Origin: Thalassospira lucentensis
GTDB lineage: Bacteria; Pseudomonadota; Alphaproteobacteria; Rhodospirillales; Thalassospiraceae
Reading direction: 5' to 3'
NCBI RefSeq assembly: GCF_001613805.1
Contig: NZ_LPVY01000020.1
Span: forward strand, 62,001 to 126,000
Length of the DNA stretch: 64,000 nt
Each line of letters opens with the position of its first letter. Position 1 is the first letter of the stretch. A model generated the notes under the pieces. That model worked only from the letters and a program-made list of their open reading frames with translations. It was not told the origin of the DNA and made no database searches. The position numbers and the translations under genes are program-made. This document shows, piece by piece, positions 46,460-56,594 of the stretch.

Positions 46460-47389
46460 ATGGCGACATTATTTGTCACTCATCACAGTTGCATCGACCA
46501 TGATCCGGGACCGGGCCATCCGGAACAGCCTGATCGCCTTCGCGTGATCCAGCGGGTGCTTGAAGCCGAGGAATTCATGTTCCTGCACCGCGAAGAAGCC
46601 CCAAAGGCCGATCTTGAGCTGATCAAAAAGGTCCACGATCCGGCCTATGTCGACCGTGTCATGGCCGCCATCCCGCAAAGCGGATATGAAGCCCTTGATG
46701 GCGACACCTATGTCTCGCCCGCCTCTGGCGATGCCGCCCTGCGTGCCGCAGGTGGCGTTTGCGTCGCGATCGATGCCGTGATGGCCGGGCATGAACGCAA
46801 TGCCTTTGTCGGGGTACGCCCGCCGGGCCATCATGCGGAATATGACCGGGCGATGGGGTTCTGCCTGTTTAACAATGTCGCGGTTGGTGCGCGATATGCC
46901 CGCGATGCCTATGGCATCAAACGTGTCGCGGTGATGGATTTCGATGTTCATCACGGCAACGGAACGCAGGATCTTTTCTATAACGATCCTGACCTGTTTT
47001 ATTGCTCGACCCATCAATGGCCGCTTTATCCCGGCACCGGCGCCCCGGATGAACGCGGATGCGCCAACAATATCCTCAATGTCGGCCTGACCGCAGGGGC
47101 GGGGACGGCTGAAATGAAAGAGGCCTTCGAACAATCGGTTTTGCCCGGCATTGCCGCCTTCAAACCGGAACTGCTGATCATTTCGGCCGGCTTCGATGCG
47201 CACCGCAATGATCCGCTGGCGGGCCTTTCTTTTGTTGAAAGCGACTTCGTCTGGATGACCGAACAGCTCCTCGCCCTCGCGGGCGAGGTCTGCGACAACC
47301 GGGTTGTCTCGGTCCTTGAAGGCGGCTATGACCTGCCGTCCCTGGCAGGTTGCGTTGCGGCGCATGTGCGAACCCTGATGACGCGATAA
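46460..47389 (+). CDS. Histone deacetylase family protein (acetoin utilization/APAH type)
   Basis: A zinc-dependent deacetylase-fold enzyme of 309 residues. Metal and catalytic motifs are intact: VRPPGHHAEYDRAMGFCLFNN, VMDFDVHHGNGTQDLF, STHQWPLYPGTG, ISAGFDAHRNDPL and the late EGGYDLPSL. Bacterial members deacetylate acetylated polyamines or other small amides, or proteins; the substrate is not evident. GGAAGG-like purines precede the ATG. Upstream of xseB-ispA but separated by 161 bases. Confidence 0.92.
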   Translation: MATLFVTHHSCIDHDPGPGHPEQPDRLRVIQRVLEAEEFMFLHREEAPKADLELIKKVHDPAYVDRVMAAIPQSGYEALDGDTYVSPASGDAALRAAGGVCVAIDAVMAGHERNAFVGVRPPGHHAEYDRAMGFCLFNNVAVGARYARDAYGIKRVAVMDFDVHHGNGTQDLFYNDPDLFYCSTHQWPLYPGTGAPDERGCANNILNVGLTAGAGTAEMKEAFEQSVLPGIAAFKPELLIISAGFDAHRNDPLAGLSFVESDFVWMTEQLLALAGEVCDNRVVSVLEGGYDLPSLAGCVAAHVRTLMTR

Positions 47390-47550
47390 ATTTCCGGGAA
47401 CCTCCGGCGGCCGGGAAGCAGGGCGGTTTCGCAATTGCGAAGTTCCACAGTGTTTTCCGGTGTGTTTTCCGCTGTGATTTCCGTTCTGGCCGGTTGCCCT
47501 GCCGGGATCGTCGGCGTAAACTCCGCGCCAATCAAATCAATGGAGCAGAT

Positions 47551-47814
47551 ATGTCCGAGCCAACCCCGTCCACCACGATCCCCGATGATATCGCCAAACT
47601 CAGCTTTGAAGAGGCCCTTGGCCAGCTTGAAAGCCTCGTGCGACAGCTCGAACAGGGGCAGGTGGGGCTTGATGATGCCATTGCATCCTATGAACGCGGT
47701 GCGGCGCTGAAACGTCATTGCGCCGATAAACTGCGTGCGGCCGAAGAACGCATCGAGAAAATCACGCTGGGTGCGGATGGCCGTCCGAACGCAACCCCGA
47801 CCGAAATCGAATAA
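47551..47814 (+). CDS. xseB: Exodeoxyribonuclease VII small subunit
   Basis: 87 residues, the usual size. LSFEEALGQLESLVRQLEQGQVGLDDAIASYERGAALKRHCADKLRAAEERIEKI is diagnostic. It assembles with XseA, not in this window, to degrade single-stranded DNA. ATG 47551 has GGAG upstream; the longer frame from 47350 overlaps the HDAC gene and is rejected. Fourteen bases before ispA, the common xseB-ispA-dxs order. Confidence 0.95.
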   Translation: MSEPTPSTTIPDDIAKLSFEEALGQLESLVRQLEQGQVGLDDAIASYERGAALKRHCADKLRAAEERIEKITLGADGRPNATPTEIE

Positions 47815-47828
47815 TTCTCGCGGAGAAT

Positions 47829-48725
47829 ATGGTGAGTTACGACCTGCTTGCTGAGCTGAGTACTGCTTCTGCTGATCTTGGCGAAACGCTTGATGGCATT
47901 CTGCCGCGCCCCAATGGCCAGATCGAGCAACGCCTGTTTCAGGCGATGCGTTATTCGACCCTGGGCGAAGGCAAACGCTTGCGCCCGTTTCTGGTGTTAA
48001 GCTCCGCCGGATTGTTCCGGGTATCGCGCCAGTGCGCCTTGCGAGTCGCCGCCGCGGTTGAAATGGTGCATAGCTATTCACTGATCCATGATGATCTTCC
48101 GGCCATGGATGATGATGACCTTCGGCGTGGCAAGCCAAGCTGCCACAAGCAGTTTGACGAGGCGACCGCCATTCTGGCCGGTGACGCGCTGTTAACGCAG
48201 GCCTTCGAAGTGCTGGCCGATGAAAGCACCCATCCCGATCCGCGTGTCTGCACCGATCTTGTCCGTGCCCTTGCCCGTGCGGCCGGGCCGTACGGCATGG
48301 TCGGTGGTCAGATGATCGATCTGGCGGGCGAGGGGCAAAGCCTTGATCAGGCGCAGGTCACCCATCTGCATCTTCTCAAAACCGGGCGAATGTTTGCCTT
48401 TGCCTGCGAAGCCGGGGCAATTCTGGGCAAGGCCCCCAAAAGCATGCGCATGTCATTGCGATCCTACGCCCATGACATGGGGCTGGCCTTCCAGATCAAG
48501 GATGACCTTCTGGATGTGGAATCCAGCAGTGCGGAATTGGGCAAAACGGCCGGCAAGGATATCGATCAGGATAAATCGACCTATGTGAAGCTTCTGGGCC
48601 TTGAACAGGCCCGCGAGCAGGCCAGAATGCTCTGTGATCAGGCGATCAATCACCTGAACTGCTTTGACGGCGAAGCCGAACCGCTGCGCGAAGTCGCACG
48701 TTTTGTGATCGAACGCGGGCGTTAA
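47829..48725 (+). CDS. ispA: Farnesyl diphosphate synthase (polyprenyl synthetase)
   Basis: Condenses IPP with DMAPP and GPP to farnesyl diphosphate. 298 residues. First aspartate-rich motif: HDDLPAMDDDDLRRGKPSCHK; second: FQIKDDLLDVE. GEGKRLRPFLVL and GGQMIDL are also typical. It supplies C15 for ubiquinone and undecaprenyl phosphate. Between xseB and a hydrolase, with dxs following. Confidence 0.94.
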   Translation: MVSYDLLAELSTASADLGETLDGILPRPNGQIEQRLFQAMRYSTLGEGKRLRPFLVLSSAGLFRVSRQCALRVAAAVEMVHSYSLIHDDLPAMDDDDLRRGKPSCHKQFDEATAILAGDALLTQAFEVLADESTHPDPRVCTDLVRALARAAGPYGMVGGQMIDLAGEGQSLDQAQVTHLHLLKTGRMFAFACEAGAILGKAPKSMRMSLRSYAHDMGLAFQIKDDLLDVESSSAELGKTAGKDIDQDKSTYVKLLGLEQAREQARMLCDQAINHLNCFDGEAEPLREVARFVIERGR

Positions 48726-48740
48726 GGTCCGTCACCTGTC

Positions 48741-49709
48741 ATGAGCCAACAAGCCAGATACACAGCCGGTTTTCGTGACCGGCTGTTTGACAAGGACCCG
48801 TTCCCGCTTGCGATCTGGTATCCGTCGCACGCCGATGAACGCCCCGTGCGCCATATGGGCGTGACCTCGACCGGCGCGCGTGACGCCGATTTCGCCGATG
48901 ACGGACCCTATCCGCTGGTGATGTTCTCGCATGGGTCCGAAGGGCACCGCTTCAATCAGTTCTGGCTGGCGGAATATCTCGCACGGCGCGGTTATATCGT
49001 CGCCGCCCCGCAGCATCATGGCGATAATTACCTTGATCCGTCCGATGCGCGGCAATTGACGATCATCGAACGCCGTCCACGCGAAATGCGTCTTGCCCTT
49101 GATCTGTTGCTGGATCATGACGGCATTGCTGCTCACATTGATACGGATCGTATTTATGCGCTCGGCCATTCGGCGGGCGGGGCGACGGTGCTTAAAATGG
49201 CGGGCTGGCAGTTTGATGCCGCCGCCTGGCAAAGCTATTGCGCGCTTAATGCCGATCAGGACCGCGTGATTTGCCAGCATGCGCCCGGTGATGACCTGAT
49301 TGATGAGTTGCATGATCGTTATGGCGGCCCGGTTGTTTCTGCGCGCGATGACCGGATCGCGGGCGTGATTGCCGTAACCCCGGCCTTTGGCGTTGCCGCG
49401 ACCGATGCGGGCTTTGCCGATGTGACGGTCCCGATGCTGTTTATCGAGGCTGAAACCGATGAAATCCTGCCTGAATCGGCCAATGCCGCCCATTTTCGCA
49501 GGCTGCTGCGCGGCCGGGCAAAATTTGTGAAGGCAAAAGGGGCCGGGCATTATTCATTCCTGCCACCCTGCACACCCTATATTGCTGAAAACTTTGGTTA
49601 TTTGTGCCGGGATTTCGGGCGCGAACGCACTGATATTCACCGCACGGTCGAGCAGGTGGTGCTGAAGTTCCTCGGTGACATCAAATCAGGTGATTTTCAG
49701 GGTCGCTAA
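48741..49709 (+). CDS. Alpha/beta hydrolase (dienelactone hydrolase-like)
   Basis: A hydrolase of 322 residues. The nucleophile elbow is YALGHSAGGATVLKMAG (Ser), the oxyanion region LVMFSHGSEGHRFNQFWLAEYLARRGYIVAAPQHHGDN, the acid lies in FIEAETDEILPE, and the His in KGAGHYSFL. It resembles predicted dienelactone hydrolases and PAF-acetylhydrolase-like enzymes. No signal peptide; substrate unknown. It starts 15 bases after ispA, inserted between ispA and dxs. Confidence 0.85.
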   Translation: MSQQARYTAGFRDRLFDKDPFPLAIWYPSHADERPVRHMGVTSTGARDADFADDGPYPLVMFSHGSEGHRFNQFWLAEYLARRGYIVAAPQHHGDNYLDPSDARQLTIIERRPREMRLALDLLLDHDGIAAHIDTDRIYALGHSAGGATVLKMAGWQFDAAAWQSYCALNADQDRVICQHAPGDDLIDELHDRYGGPVVSARDDRIAGVIAVTPAFGVAATDAGFADVTVPMLFIEAETDEILPESANAAHFRRLLRGRAKFVKAKGAGHYSFLPPCTPYIAENFGYLCRDFGRERTDIHRTVEQVVLKFLGDIKSGDFQGR

Positions 49710-49822
49710 TTACAGCGAAGCTGTTTATTTTACGCAGCTTGCAATAGGGCTAAGGAAACGTCACCCTGTTGGTTTGAACGCTATATAAAAAACGCCACAC
49801 AAAACTGAAGATCGAGATCGGT

Positions 49823-51742
49823 ATGAGCACGACCTCCAAGACCCCGCTTTTGGACACGATTAACACCCCGGCTGATTTGCGCAGCCTGCAACCTGCACAG
49901 ATGAAGCAGGTCGCAGATGAATTGCGCGCCGAGGTGATTGATGCCGTGTCGGTCACCGGCGGGCATCTGGGGGCGGGGCTTGGCGTGGTCGAGTTGACCG
50001 TGGCCATCCATTACCTGTTTGATACGCCCGATGACCGGCTGATCTGGGATGTCGGGCATCAATGCTATCCGCATAAAATCCTGACCGGGCGGCGTGATCG
50101 TATCCGCACCCTTCGTCAGGGCGGCGGGCTTTCGGGCTTTACCAAACGCTCCGAGTCTGAATATGACCCGTTCGGTGCCGGGCACAGCTCGACCTCGATT
50201 TCGGCCGGGCTTGGCATGGCGGTTGCCAACCAGCTTTCGGACGATAAACGCAAAAACGTCATTGCCGTAATCGGTGATGGCTCCATGAGTGCCGGCATGG
50301 CCTACGAGGCGATGAACAATGCCGCCGCCGCTGATCAGCGCATGATTGTGATCTTGAATGATAACGACATGTCGATTGCCCCACCGGTGGGCTCCATGTC
50401 GGGCTATCTGTCGCGTCTGATTTCGGGCAAGGGCTATCAGGGCCTGCGCAATGCGGCCAAGGGCCTGACCAAACATCTGCCACGCCAGATCGAAGAAGCC
50501 GCCCGCAAGATCGAGGAATATACCCGCGGCATGGTGACCGGCGGGACCCTGTTTGAAGAAATGGGTTTCTTCTATGTCGGGCCGATTGATGGACATAATC
50601 TGGATCATCTTCTGCCGGTGCTTAAAAACGTGCGCGATGCGGATGTCGATGGCCCGATCCTTGTTCATGTCGTGACCCAGAAGGGCAAGGGCTATGGCCC
50701 GGCCGAAAATGCCGCCGACAAGTATCATGGTGTTGCCAAGTTCGACGTTGTCACCGGCAAACAGGCCAAGGCCACGCCCAATGCACCGTCCTACACCAAG
50801 GTTTACGGCGAAACGCTGACCAGACTTGCCGAAACCGATGACAAGATCACCGCCATCACGGCCGCCATGCCGTCGGGCACCGGGGTTAATATCTTTGCCG
50901 AACGGTTCCCGGATCGTGCCTTTGACGTCGGCATCGCCGAACAGCATGCCGTGACCTTTGCCGCCGGGATGGCGTGCGAGGGTTATAAACCGTTTTGCAC
51001 GCTTTATTCGACCTTCCTGCAACGCGCCTATGATCAGGTGGTGCATGATGTGGTCATCCAGAACCTGCCGGTTCGTTTCGCCATGGACCGTGCCGGGCTT
51101 GTCGGGGCGGATGGCGCAACCCATGCCGGGGCCTATGACATTGCCTATCTTGGCTGTTTGCCAAACATCGTTCTGATGGCGGCGGCTGACGAGGCCGAAC
51201 TGGTCCATATGACCACAACCGCATGGGCGATTGATGACCGCCCCAGCGCCTTCCGCTATCCAAGGGGCGAGGGTGTCGGTGTTGAAATGCCGGCCGAGGG
51301 CAAGGTTCTTGAAATCGGTAAGGGCCGTATCCTGCGCGAAGGCGGCAAGATCGCCATCCTGTCATACGGCACCCGCCTGGCAGAGGCGATGCTGGCCGCC
51401 GAAGACCTCGCTGCACGCGGCCTTCCGGCAACGGTTGCCGATGCCCGCTTTGCCAAGCCGCTGGATCATGCGCTGATCGCCGATCTGGCCCGCAACCACG
51501 AAGTCCTGATCACGATTGAAGAGGGATCTATTGGCGGCTTTGGCGCGATGGTCCTGCAACATATGGCGGGCAACGGCCTGCTGGATCATGGGCTTAAAGT
51601 CCGCACCATGGCGCTGCCCGATGCCCTGATCGATCATGACAAGCCCGATATTCAATATGCCAAGGCCGGACTTGATGCGCAAAGCATCGTCAAAACCGCC
51701 CTTGGTGCGCTGGGCCTTTCCGAAAGCAAGGCACGCGCCTGA
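49823..51742 (+). CDS. dxs: 1-deoxy-D-xylulose-5-phosphate synthase
   Basis: Thiamine-diphosphate enzyme joining pyruvate and glyceraldehyde-3-phosphate, first step of the MEP isoprenoid pathway. 639 residues. [50 protein letters not shown] (cofactor site), [14 protein letters not shown], and [21 protein letters not shown] are all canonical. Its 113-base upstream gap may hold its own promoter. With ispA it supplies the isoprenoid route. Confidence 0.97.
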   Translation: MSTTSKTPLLDTINTPADLRSLQPAQMKQVADELRAEVIDAVSVTGGHLGAGLGVVELTVAIHYLFDTPDDRLIWDVGHQCYPHKILTGRRDRIRTLRQGGGLSGFTKRSESEYDPFGAGHSSTSISAGLGMAVANQLSDDKRKNVIAVIGDGSMSAGMAYEAMNNAAAADQRMIVILNDNDMSIAPPVGSMSGYLSRLISGKGYQGLRNAAKGLTKHLPRQIEEAARKIEEYTRGMVTGGTLFEEMGFFYVGPIDGHNLDHLLPVLKNVRDADVDGPILVHVVTQKGKGYGPAENAADKYHGVAKFDVVTGKQAKATPNAPSYTKVYGETLTRLAETDDKITAITAAMPSGTGVNIFAERFPDRAFDVGIAEQHAVTFAAGMACEGYKPFCTLYSTFLQRAYDQVVHDVVIQNLPVRFAMDRAGLVGADGATHAGAYDIAYLGCLPNIVLMAAADEAELVHMTTTAWAIDDRPSAFRYPRGEGVGVEMPAEGKVLEIGKGRILREGGKIAILSYGTRLAEAMLAAEDLAARGLPATVADARFAKPLDHALIADLARNHEVLITIEEGSIGGFGAMVLQHMAGNGLLDHGLKVRTMALPDALIDHDKPDIQYAKAGLDAQSIVKTALGALGLSESKARA

Positions 51743-51766
51743 TCGTTCAGGCAAGACCCGTTAACG

Positions 51767-51796
51767 AAAAACGCCGCCCAAAGGGGCGGCGTTTTT
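51767..51796. terminator. Bidirectional terminator between dxs and the TonB receptor
   Basis: ACGCCGCCC (51771-51779) pairs with GGGCGGCGT (51784-51792), flanked by A and T runs. Confidence 0.9.
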
Positions 51797-51817
51797 GTTT
51801 GTTTGGACTGGCCCGGA

Positions 51818-54079
51818 TCAGAAATCCGCCGTCAGCGAGATTTTGGCCGTCAACGGCGCACCCATCGTCAGATAGCCGCCATTGGCCGACGCCCAGTAAT
51901 CGCTATCCGTGACGTTTTCGATATTGGCGCGGATGGTGACAGGGTATTCGTGCACCTCGGTCGTGTAACGCGCACCAAGGTCAAGACGTGTCCATGACGG
52001 GATCGAAAGCGTGTTGGTCGCATTGACATATTGCGATGCCGTGTGAACCGCCCGCGCATTGACCGTCGCACCTTTAAGGAATGGCAGGTCATATTCAATG
52101 CCAAGCTTGGCAACATAGTCGGGAATGCCAATCGGCGTGTTGCCGTCATTGGTGCCGTTCTGGGTATCGGACAGTTCCGCATCATAAACCGTGATACCGC
52201 CCAGAATACGGGTGCCGGTCACAGGTTCGCCAAAGACCTGAAACTCAACGCCACGGTTCTGCTGCTCGCCGTCCGCGGCAAAGGTGTTGCTGGCGTTCTT
52301 GTAGGCGAAGGGTTTGGAAATCTGGAACAGGGCGACGCTGCCGCCAAAGCTGCCGAAATCCGCCTTCGCCCCGATTTCATATTGCTCGGAGGTGTAAGGG
52401 GCAAGCTGCTCGCTCGGGTTGGTCAGGGTCGCGTCACTGGCCGCACTGGCGGCTGTTTCACCGGGCGACAGGGATTCCATATAGTTTGCATAAACCGATA
52501 CCTGATCGGTCACATTGCCGACGATGCCGACCATCGGCGTGTATTCGTCCGCATCATAGTTGCTCGATTGCGCACCACTGGTCAGATCAAACTGCTTGGT
52601 ATTGACCGACTGACGGCGAATGCCACCCGTGACGCTGACGCGGTCATCAAGGAAGCTGACGGTATCAGCCAGGAAATAGCTGGTCAGTTCGTTGATATTG
52701 CGAAGTCCCGGATCGCTCAGATTTCCTGATGGCGCTGCCAGCGCCGGATAACCTGTGGGCGTCGGCCCGTAAATATTGCCGGTAAACGCCGACGCACCGG
52801 GCGAGAACGCCCATGCCTGATGGCTTTTGTTCTGAAGGTAGGAAACCCCGGCATTCAGTTCGTGTTTGACGACGCCGGTTTCAAATTTAACGCGGGCACC
52901 GGTCAGCGCACTGTTGGTCGTATCTTCGCGAATGATGGTTGAGCCGCCATAGGTCATTGTCCCGTCGGTACCGGTAATGCGCGGGGTCGAATAAATCCCG
53001 GATTCTTCCATGTGGCGGGTGCCTGCGGCGGCATAGGCCATAAGATAGTCGTTTACATCATGTTCGACGCGGCCCTGAACAAAGCTGTCCTCAAGGTCGG
53101 CCCATGTCCCATCTGCATTGTAATTGTGGCTCGCATCCGGGGCATCGGGAATGTTCGTAAGCGTGCCGAGCAGATTTACCGATGTTCGACCGTGATCAAT
53201 ATTCTTTTCATTATGCCCGGCATCAACCGTGATCCGGGTATCATCACCGCGATAATCGAATGACAGGGATCCGATCTGGCTGTTGCGGTCTTCGTCATCG
53301 ATGGCGGTTTCACCGTCGCTATATTTCAGATTGGCACGAATGCCGAACTGATTGTCCTTGCCAAATCGCCGTCCGAAATCGACATGCCCGCCGGTCTGGC
53401 TGTTCATTTCATAGGATGTGGTGACACTGGTGATCGGGTCATCCGTGGCGCGTTTGGGAATAAGGTTGATCCCGCCGCCAATGCCGCTGCCGCTGGGGGC
53501 CATGCCGTTGATGAATGCCGATGCGCCTTTGACGACTTCGACCCGGTCATACATCGACATATCGATTAACTGGCGCGGTGCCGTGCCATAAAGGCCGTCC
53601 AGCATCACGTCATCACCATCAAGAACGAAGCCGCGGATCATGAAGCGGTCACCCGAACCGCCATAGCTATAGGATGTCAGCACACCCGGATCGTTATCAA
53701 CCACATCGGCAAGCGTATCGGCCTGCTGGTTTTTGATCACTTCGCTGGTATAGCTTGTGATGCTGACCGGGATATCCAGATTGTCCTTGTTGCCCAAAAC
53801 ACCGGCCCGGCCACCCGTCGCAACCTGACCACCGGCATAGACCGGCGGGGTGGGATCACCCGCCGTGGCATTGGCTTCACCCTCGACCCGGATCGGGTCA
53901 AGATTGATGGCGCCGTCATTTTCGGTCGTCGCGGTATCGCTGGTATCGTCTGATTGCGCGTTTTGCTGTGGCGATGTGTCCTGCGCATAAGCCGGTGTCG
54001 CCATGACGGCAAAAATACTCACAGAAGCCAGCAACAGCGTACTGAATGTACGGCGTTTTGCGGTCGATGAAACGTGCAT
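51818..54079 (-). CDS. TonB-dependent siderophore receptor
   Basis: Outer-membrane ferric-siderophore importer, 753 residues. Signal peptide about 1-32 (cleavage after AYA). A plug domain follows: IPVSITSYTSEVIKNQQADTLADVVDNDPGV, then RFMIRGFVLDGDDVMLDGLYG, VEVVKGASAFINGMAPSGSGIGGGINLIPKRA. The 22-strand barrel ends in phenylalanine. The TonB box is probably LDPIRVEGE near residue 60. The plug style is like FhuA/FoxA hydroxamate receptors, but the ligand cannot be named. Two iron-box-like sites lie upstream. Confidence 0.93.
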   Translation of the reverse strand: MHVSSTAKRRTFSTLLLASVSIFAVMATPAYAQDTSPQQNAQSDDTSDTATTENDGAINLDPIRVEGEANATAGDPTPPVYAGGQVATGGRAGVLGNKDNLDIPVSITSYTSEVIKNQQADTLADVVDNDPGVLTSYSYGGSGDRFMIRGFVLDGDDVMLDGLYGTAPRQLIDMSMYDRVEVVKGASAFINGMAPSGSGIGGGINLIPKRATDDPITSVTTSYEMNSQTGGHVDFGRRFGKDNQFGIRANLKYSDGETAIDDEDRNSQIGSLSFDYRGDDTRITVDAGHNEKNIDHGRTSVNLLGTLTNIPDAPDASHNYNADGTWADLEDSFVQGRVEHDVNDYLMAYAAAGTRHMEESGIYSTPRITGTDGTMTYGGSTIIREDTTNSALTGARVKFETGVVKHELNAGVSYLQNKSHQAWAFSPGASAFTGNIYGPTPTGYPALAAPSGNLSDPGLRNINELTSYFLADTVSFLDDRVSVTGGIRRQSVNTKQFDLTSGAQSSNYDADEYTPMVGIVGNVTDQVSVYANYMESLSPGETAASAASDATLTNPSEQLAPYTSEQYEIGAKADFGSFGGSVALFQISKPFAYKNASNTFAADGEQQNRGVEFQVFGEPVTGTRILGGITVYDAELSDTQNGTNDGNTPIGIPDYVAKLGIEYDLPFLKGATVNARAVHTASQYVNATNTLSIPSWTRLDLGARYTTEVHEYPVTIRANIENVTDSDYWASANGGYLTMGAPLTAKISLTADF

Positions 54080-54135
54080 GAAAGAGCCCCATAGTCAAAG
54101 GAATTGCCGCCCCCGGCGGTTTGCATATGGGGTTC

Positions 54136-54153
54136 ATTATCACTACTGATAAT
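54136..54153. promoter_or_regulatory. Iron-box-like dyad upstream of the TonB receptor
   Basis: ATTATCA (54136-54142), four bases, TGATAAT (54147-54153): a perfect inverted repeat resembling Fur half-sites, about 60 bases before the start codon. Confidence 0.55.
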
Positions 54154-54168
54154 CAATCTCAATATAAA

Positions 54169-54183
54169 TGATTATTATTATCA
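54169..54183. promoter_or_regulatory. Fur box candidate upstream of the TonB receptor
   Basis: TGATTATTATTATCA differs at one position from the Fur 7-1-7 consensus (TGATAATNATTATCA). With the neighbouring dyad it suggests iron repression of the receptor. Confidence 0.6.
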
Positions 54184-54340
54184 ATTGCGATATAATTGTT
54201 CAGAAACTCAACCTGACGTTCAGTCACGCACAGGTGTGATGGGGTGGGGGGATGTTAACGGGGCAAACCCGCCCGCAGGAAGCAGTAAAACCGCAGAAGG
54301 AAGGGGCAGGGAAAAGACCACGTTCGCCCAAGGCTCCCGG

Positions 54341-55123
54341 TCAATCGGCATAGATCATTTTATGCGTCATGCCGCCATCAATGCGGATGGTTTCGCCAGT
54401 CATGAAACCGGACTGGTCATGATCAAGCAGGAAGGCGACCATTTTTGCGATGTCATCGGGCACGCCAATGCGCCCCGCCGGATGTTGCTGCCGGTCGATG
54501 TCGCGATGTTGCGGTTCCTCGCGGGCGGATGATTTTTGCCAGTCACCAACTTCGATCCAGCCCGGCGCAATGGCATTGACCCGAACCGCCCCCGACAGGC
54601 TGACCGCCATGGCATGGGTCAATGCCACCATGCCACCCTTTGACGCGGCATAGGCTTCGGTATTGGGTTCTGACTGAAAGGCGCGGGTGGAGGCGATATT
54701 GACGATTGCGCCGCGGGTCTTGCGCAAATGCTGTGTCGCATGTTTGGCTGCCAGAAACGCCCCGCCCAGATTGACATTGATCACGCGCTGCCAGCTTTCC
54801 CAATCCAGATGTTCGAATGATCCCGAATGCGGGTCGGCAATACCGGCATTATTGACCAGCCCGTCAATGCGCCCGAACCGGTCAACGGTCTGCTGAACCG
54901 CAATCGCCACATCATGTTCATTGGCAATGTCGCCCTTGAAAAACAGGGCACGTTCCTGCTGTTCTTCGGGAAGGGCCGTGATGGCCTCGTCCCCGGCATC
55001 CGCATCCAGATCAAACAGCATGACCTTCCACCCGGTTGACAGAAGATGCTGCGTTATGCCCAGTCCCAGGCCCTGCGCTGCACCGGTGACGAAGGCGACC
55101 TTGGGATCGGGAAAACTGTTCAT
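54341..55123 (-). CDS. SDR family oxidoreductase
   Basis: Classical short-chain dehydrogenase of 260 residues. Cofactor motif is VAFVTGAAQGLGLGI; D in FDLDAD favours NAD. NNAG is in LVNNAGIADPHSG. The catalytic Ser lies in IVNIASTRAF, with YAASKGG as the Y-x-x-x-K. The end GFMTGETIRIDGGMTHKMIYAD is typical. Substrate unknown. Transcribed toward the TonB receptor promoter; downstream of the YkgJ gene on the same strand with 97 bases between. Confidence 0.9.
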   Translation of the reverse strand: MNSFPDPKVAFVTGAAQGLGLGITQHLLSTGWKVMLFDLDADAGDEAITALPEEQQERALFFKGDIANEHDVAIAVQQTVDRFGRIDGLVNNAGIADPHSGSFEHLDWESWQRVINVNLGGAFLAAKHATQHLRKTRGAIVNIASTRAFQSEPNTEAYAASKGGMVALTHAMAVSLSGAVRVNAIAPGWIEVGDWQKSSAREEPQHRDIDRQQHPAGRIGVPDDIAKMVAFLLDHDQSGFMTGETIRIDGGMTHKMIYAD

Positions 55124-55220
55124 GTGCTGCTATGTCCGCGTTGATCTGGAAAGGAATGAATTTTGTGAACGTCTTGAAAATGGACCTGTTCCGCGAGGAT
55201 GCAACAAACAAGCCGAAAAT

Positions 55221-55940
55221 TTAATCGGCTGCCCGATCCTGCGATGGTGCCAGCCGATCAAGAAGCGCGTGGACGAACCCCTCTTGCCGCCCGTCAAGCC
55301 CGCGTGCCCTGGCGGCGTCCTGCAGGGCTTCGGTGGCTTCAAGATGCAGGCGAAAATGCCCGGGATTCTGATCAATGCGGTCTTTGCGTTGATGTTCGTC
55401 GCCAAAGACCATGGTGTGACAACGCGGCGCACTCGACGATGTAAAGGCCCGGCAGGTCAGGGGCCGAACCTCATAGATCGTGCATCTTTCATCCGCCCCC
55501 AGAAGCGGGCAGCGTGCGCGCACTTCGGATGTGGTTTTGGCCTGTTCAATGATCCGTGCGGCCTCAGCCAGACGTTCAAGCAATGCCTGTTGTTCATCAG
55601 ACGGGAACGTCTTGCGGATATGGTCGGCAATCAGGCTTGTGACACCGGGTGGAACCGCGACAAACAGATGGCAGCACGCGCTGCATCCATCCCGGCAGTC
55701 ACAATGGGGCTGATGGGGAAAACTGTCACGCAGGGTCCGGGATGCCGCATCGACCAGCATCATGGCCGCCTGTGCTGCGTCACTGATGGTCGGTGCCTGT
55801 TCAAGCACACGGGCCAGTTCGGCGCGGAAGCCGGGAAACATTTCCTCGTATCGGCGCGACGCTTCTGCGGTCAGCGCACCGGTTTGGGAAATATCACTCG
55901 TGATCCGGTCGATTGCGTCGTCAAGTTTCACCATGACCAT
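55221..55940 (-). CDS. YkgJ family cysteine-cluster protein
   Basis: 239 residues. The cysteine-rich block CDCRDGCSACCHLFVAVPPGV, with CPLLGADERCTIYEVRPLTCRAF and APRCHTM, matches the YkgJ/CxxCxxCC family (PF03692), which binds a metal or an iron-sulfur cluster. The role is unknown. The N-terminal 80 residues are helical and not shared by short family members. Start MVMVKLDD (55940) or the second Met two codons on. Upstream is a 1.3-kb repeat-rich gap. Confidence 0.87.
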   Translation of the reverse strand: MVMVKLDDAIDRITSDISQTGALTAEASRRYEEMFPGFRAELARVLEQAPTISDAAQAAMMLVDAASRTLRDSFPHQPHCDCRDGCSACCHLFVAVPPGVTSLIADHIRKTFPSDEQQALLERLAEAARIIEQAKTTSEVRARCPLLGADERCTIYEVRPLTCRAFTSSSAPRCHTMVFGDEHQRKDRIDQNPGHFRLHLEATEALQDAARARGLDGRQEGFVHALLDRLAPSQDRAAD

Positions 55941-56231
55941 GCGATTGCCTTTATCCCGATCCTGTCCGCAAAACGGGCAGGCTGATATGACAGAGCGTGG
56001 GGACCTTCATCCCATCATGCTGATTTTGGCACGCTTTTCCAAGTGCATCCTTGGAACCGATGTTCAAGACAAAACGCCCGCCAGAATTTCTGACCGTTGG
56101 CGGTTTCGTCCAATGGCGGATTTGCCAGACGGCGCGGCCAAGCCAAATCCAGCCAGGCCAACCAAGTCCACGCCACGCCCGACCAATCCCCACAACACAC
56201 CGCCAAGCAATCACCCCGATCCCCCCGCCGC

Positions 56232-56575
56232 GCCCGATGACCGGCACCTGCCGTGATCCTCCCATGCTGCCTCCGACACGTGGTCCCGCAAACCCTTGCC
56301 GCGCTGCTCCTTCGGCGGATATCCCCCGTTCGGAGAACGCGGAAATCCAGACAGGCACCGAACTCCCGTCAAGCCGCCGCAAGCTATCGCCCTGATCTTC
56401 GCTGCCCGATGACAGACAACCTGCCGCGATCCTCCCATGCTGCCTCCGGCACGTGGTTCCGCCAACCTTTGCCGCGCTGGCTCCTTTGTCGGATATCCCC
56501 CGTTTGGCGAACACGAAATCCAAACAGTCGACGGACCCCAGCCGGTCGCACCAGTCGCCCTGGACCGCCCCCTCC
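56232..56575. repeat. Two-copy tandem repeat, period 172 bases
   Basis: Copy 1 starts at 56232 and copy 2 at 56404, both with GCCCGATGAC. They share GATCCTCCCATGCTGCCTCC and GGATATCCCCCGTT and align, with changes, over most of the unit. The period is not a multiple of three. Confidence 0.75.
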
Positions 56576-56594
56576 AGTAGCCCATCTCCCGGCG

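Noticed and set aside
49781-51208. Open frame (475 codons) on the minus strand
   Set aside because: Antisense to dxs, which is unmistakable.
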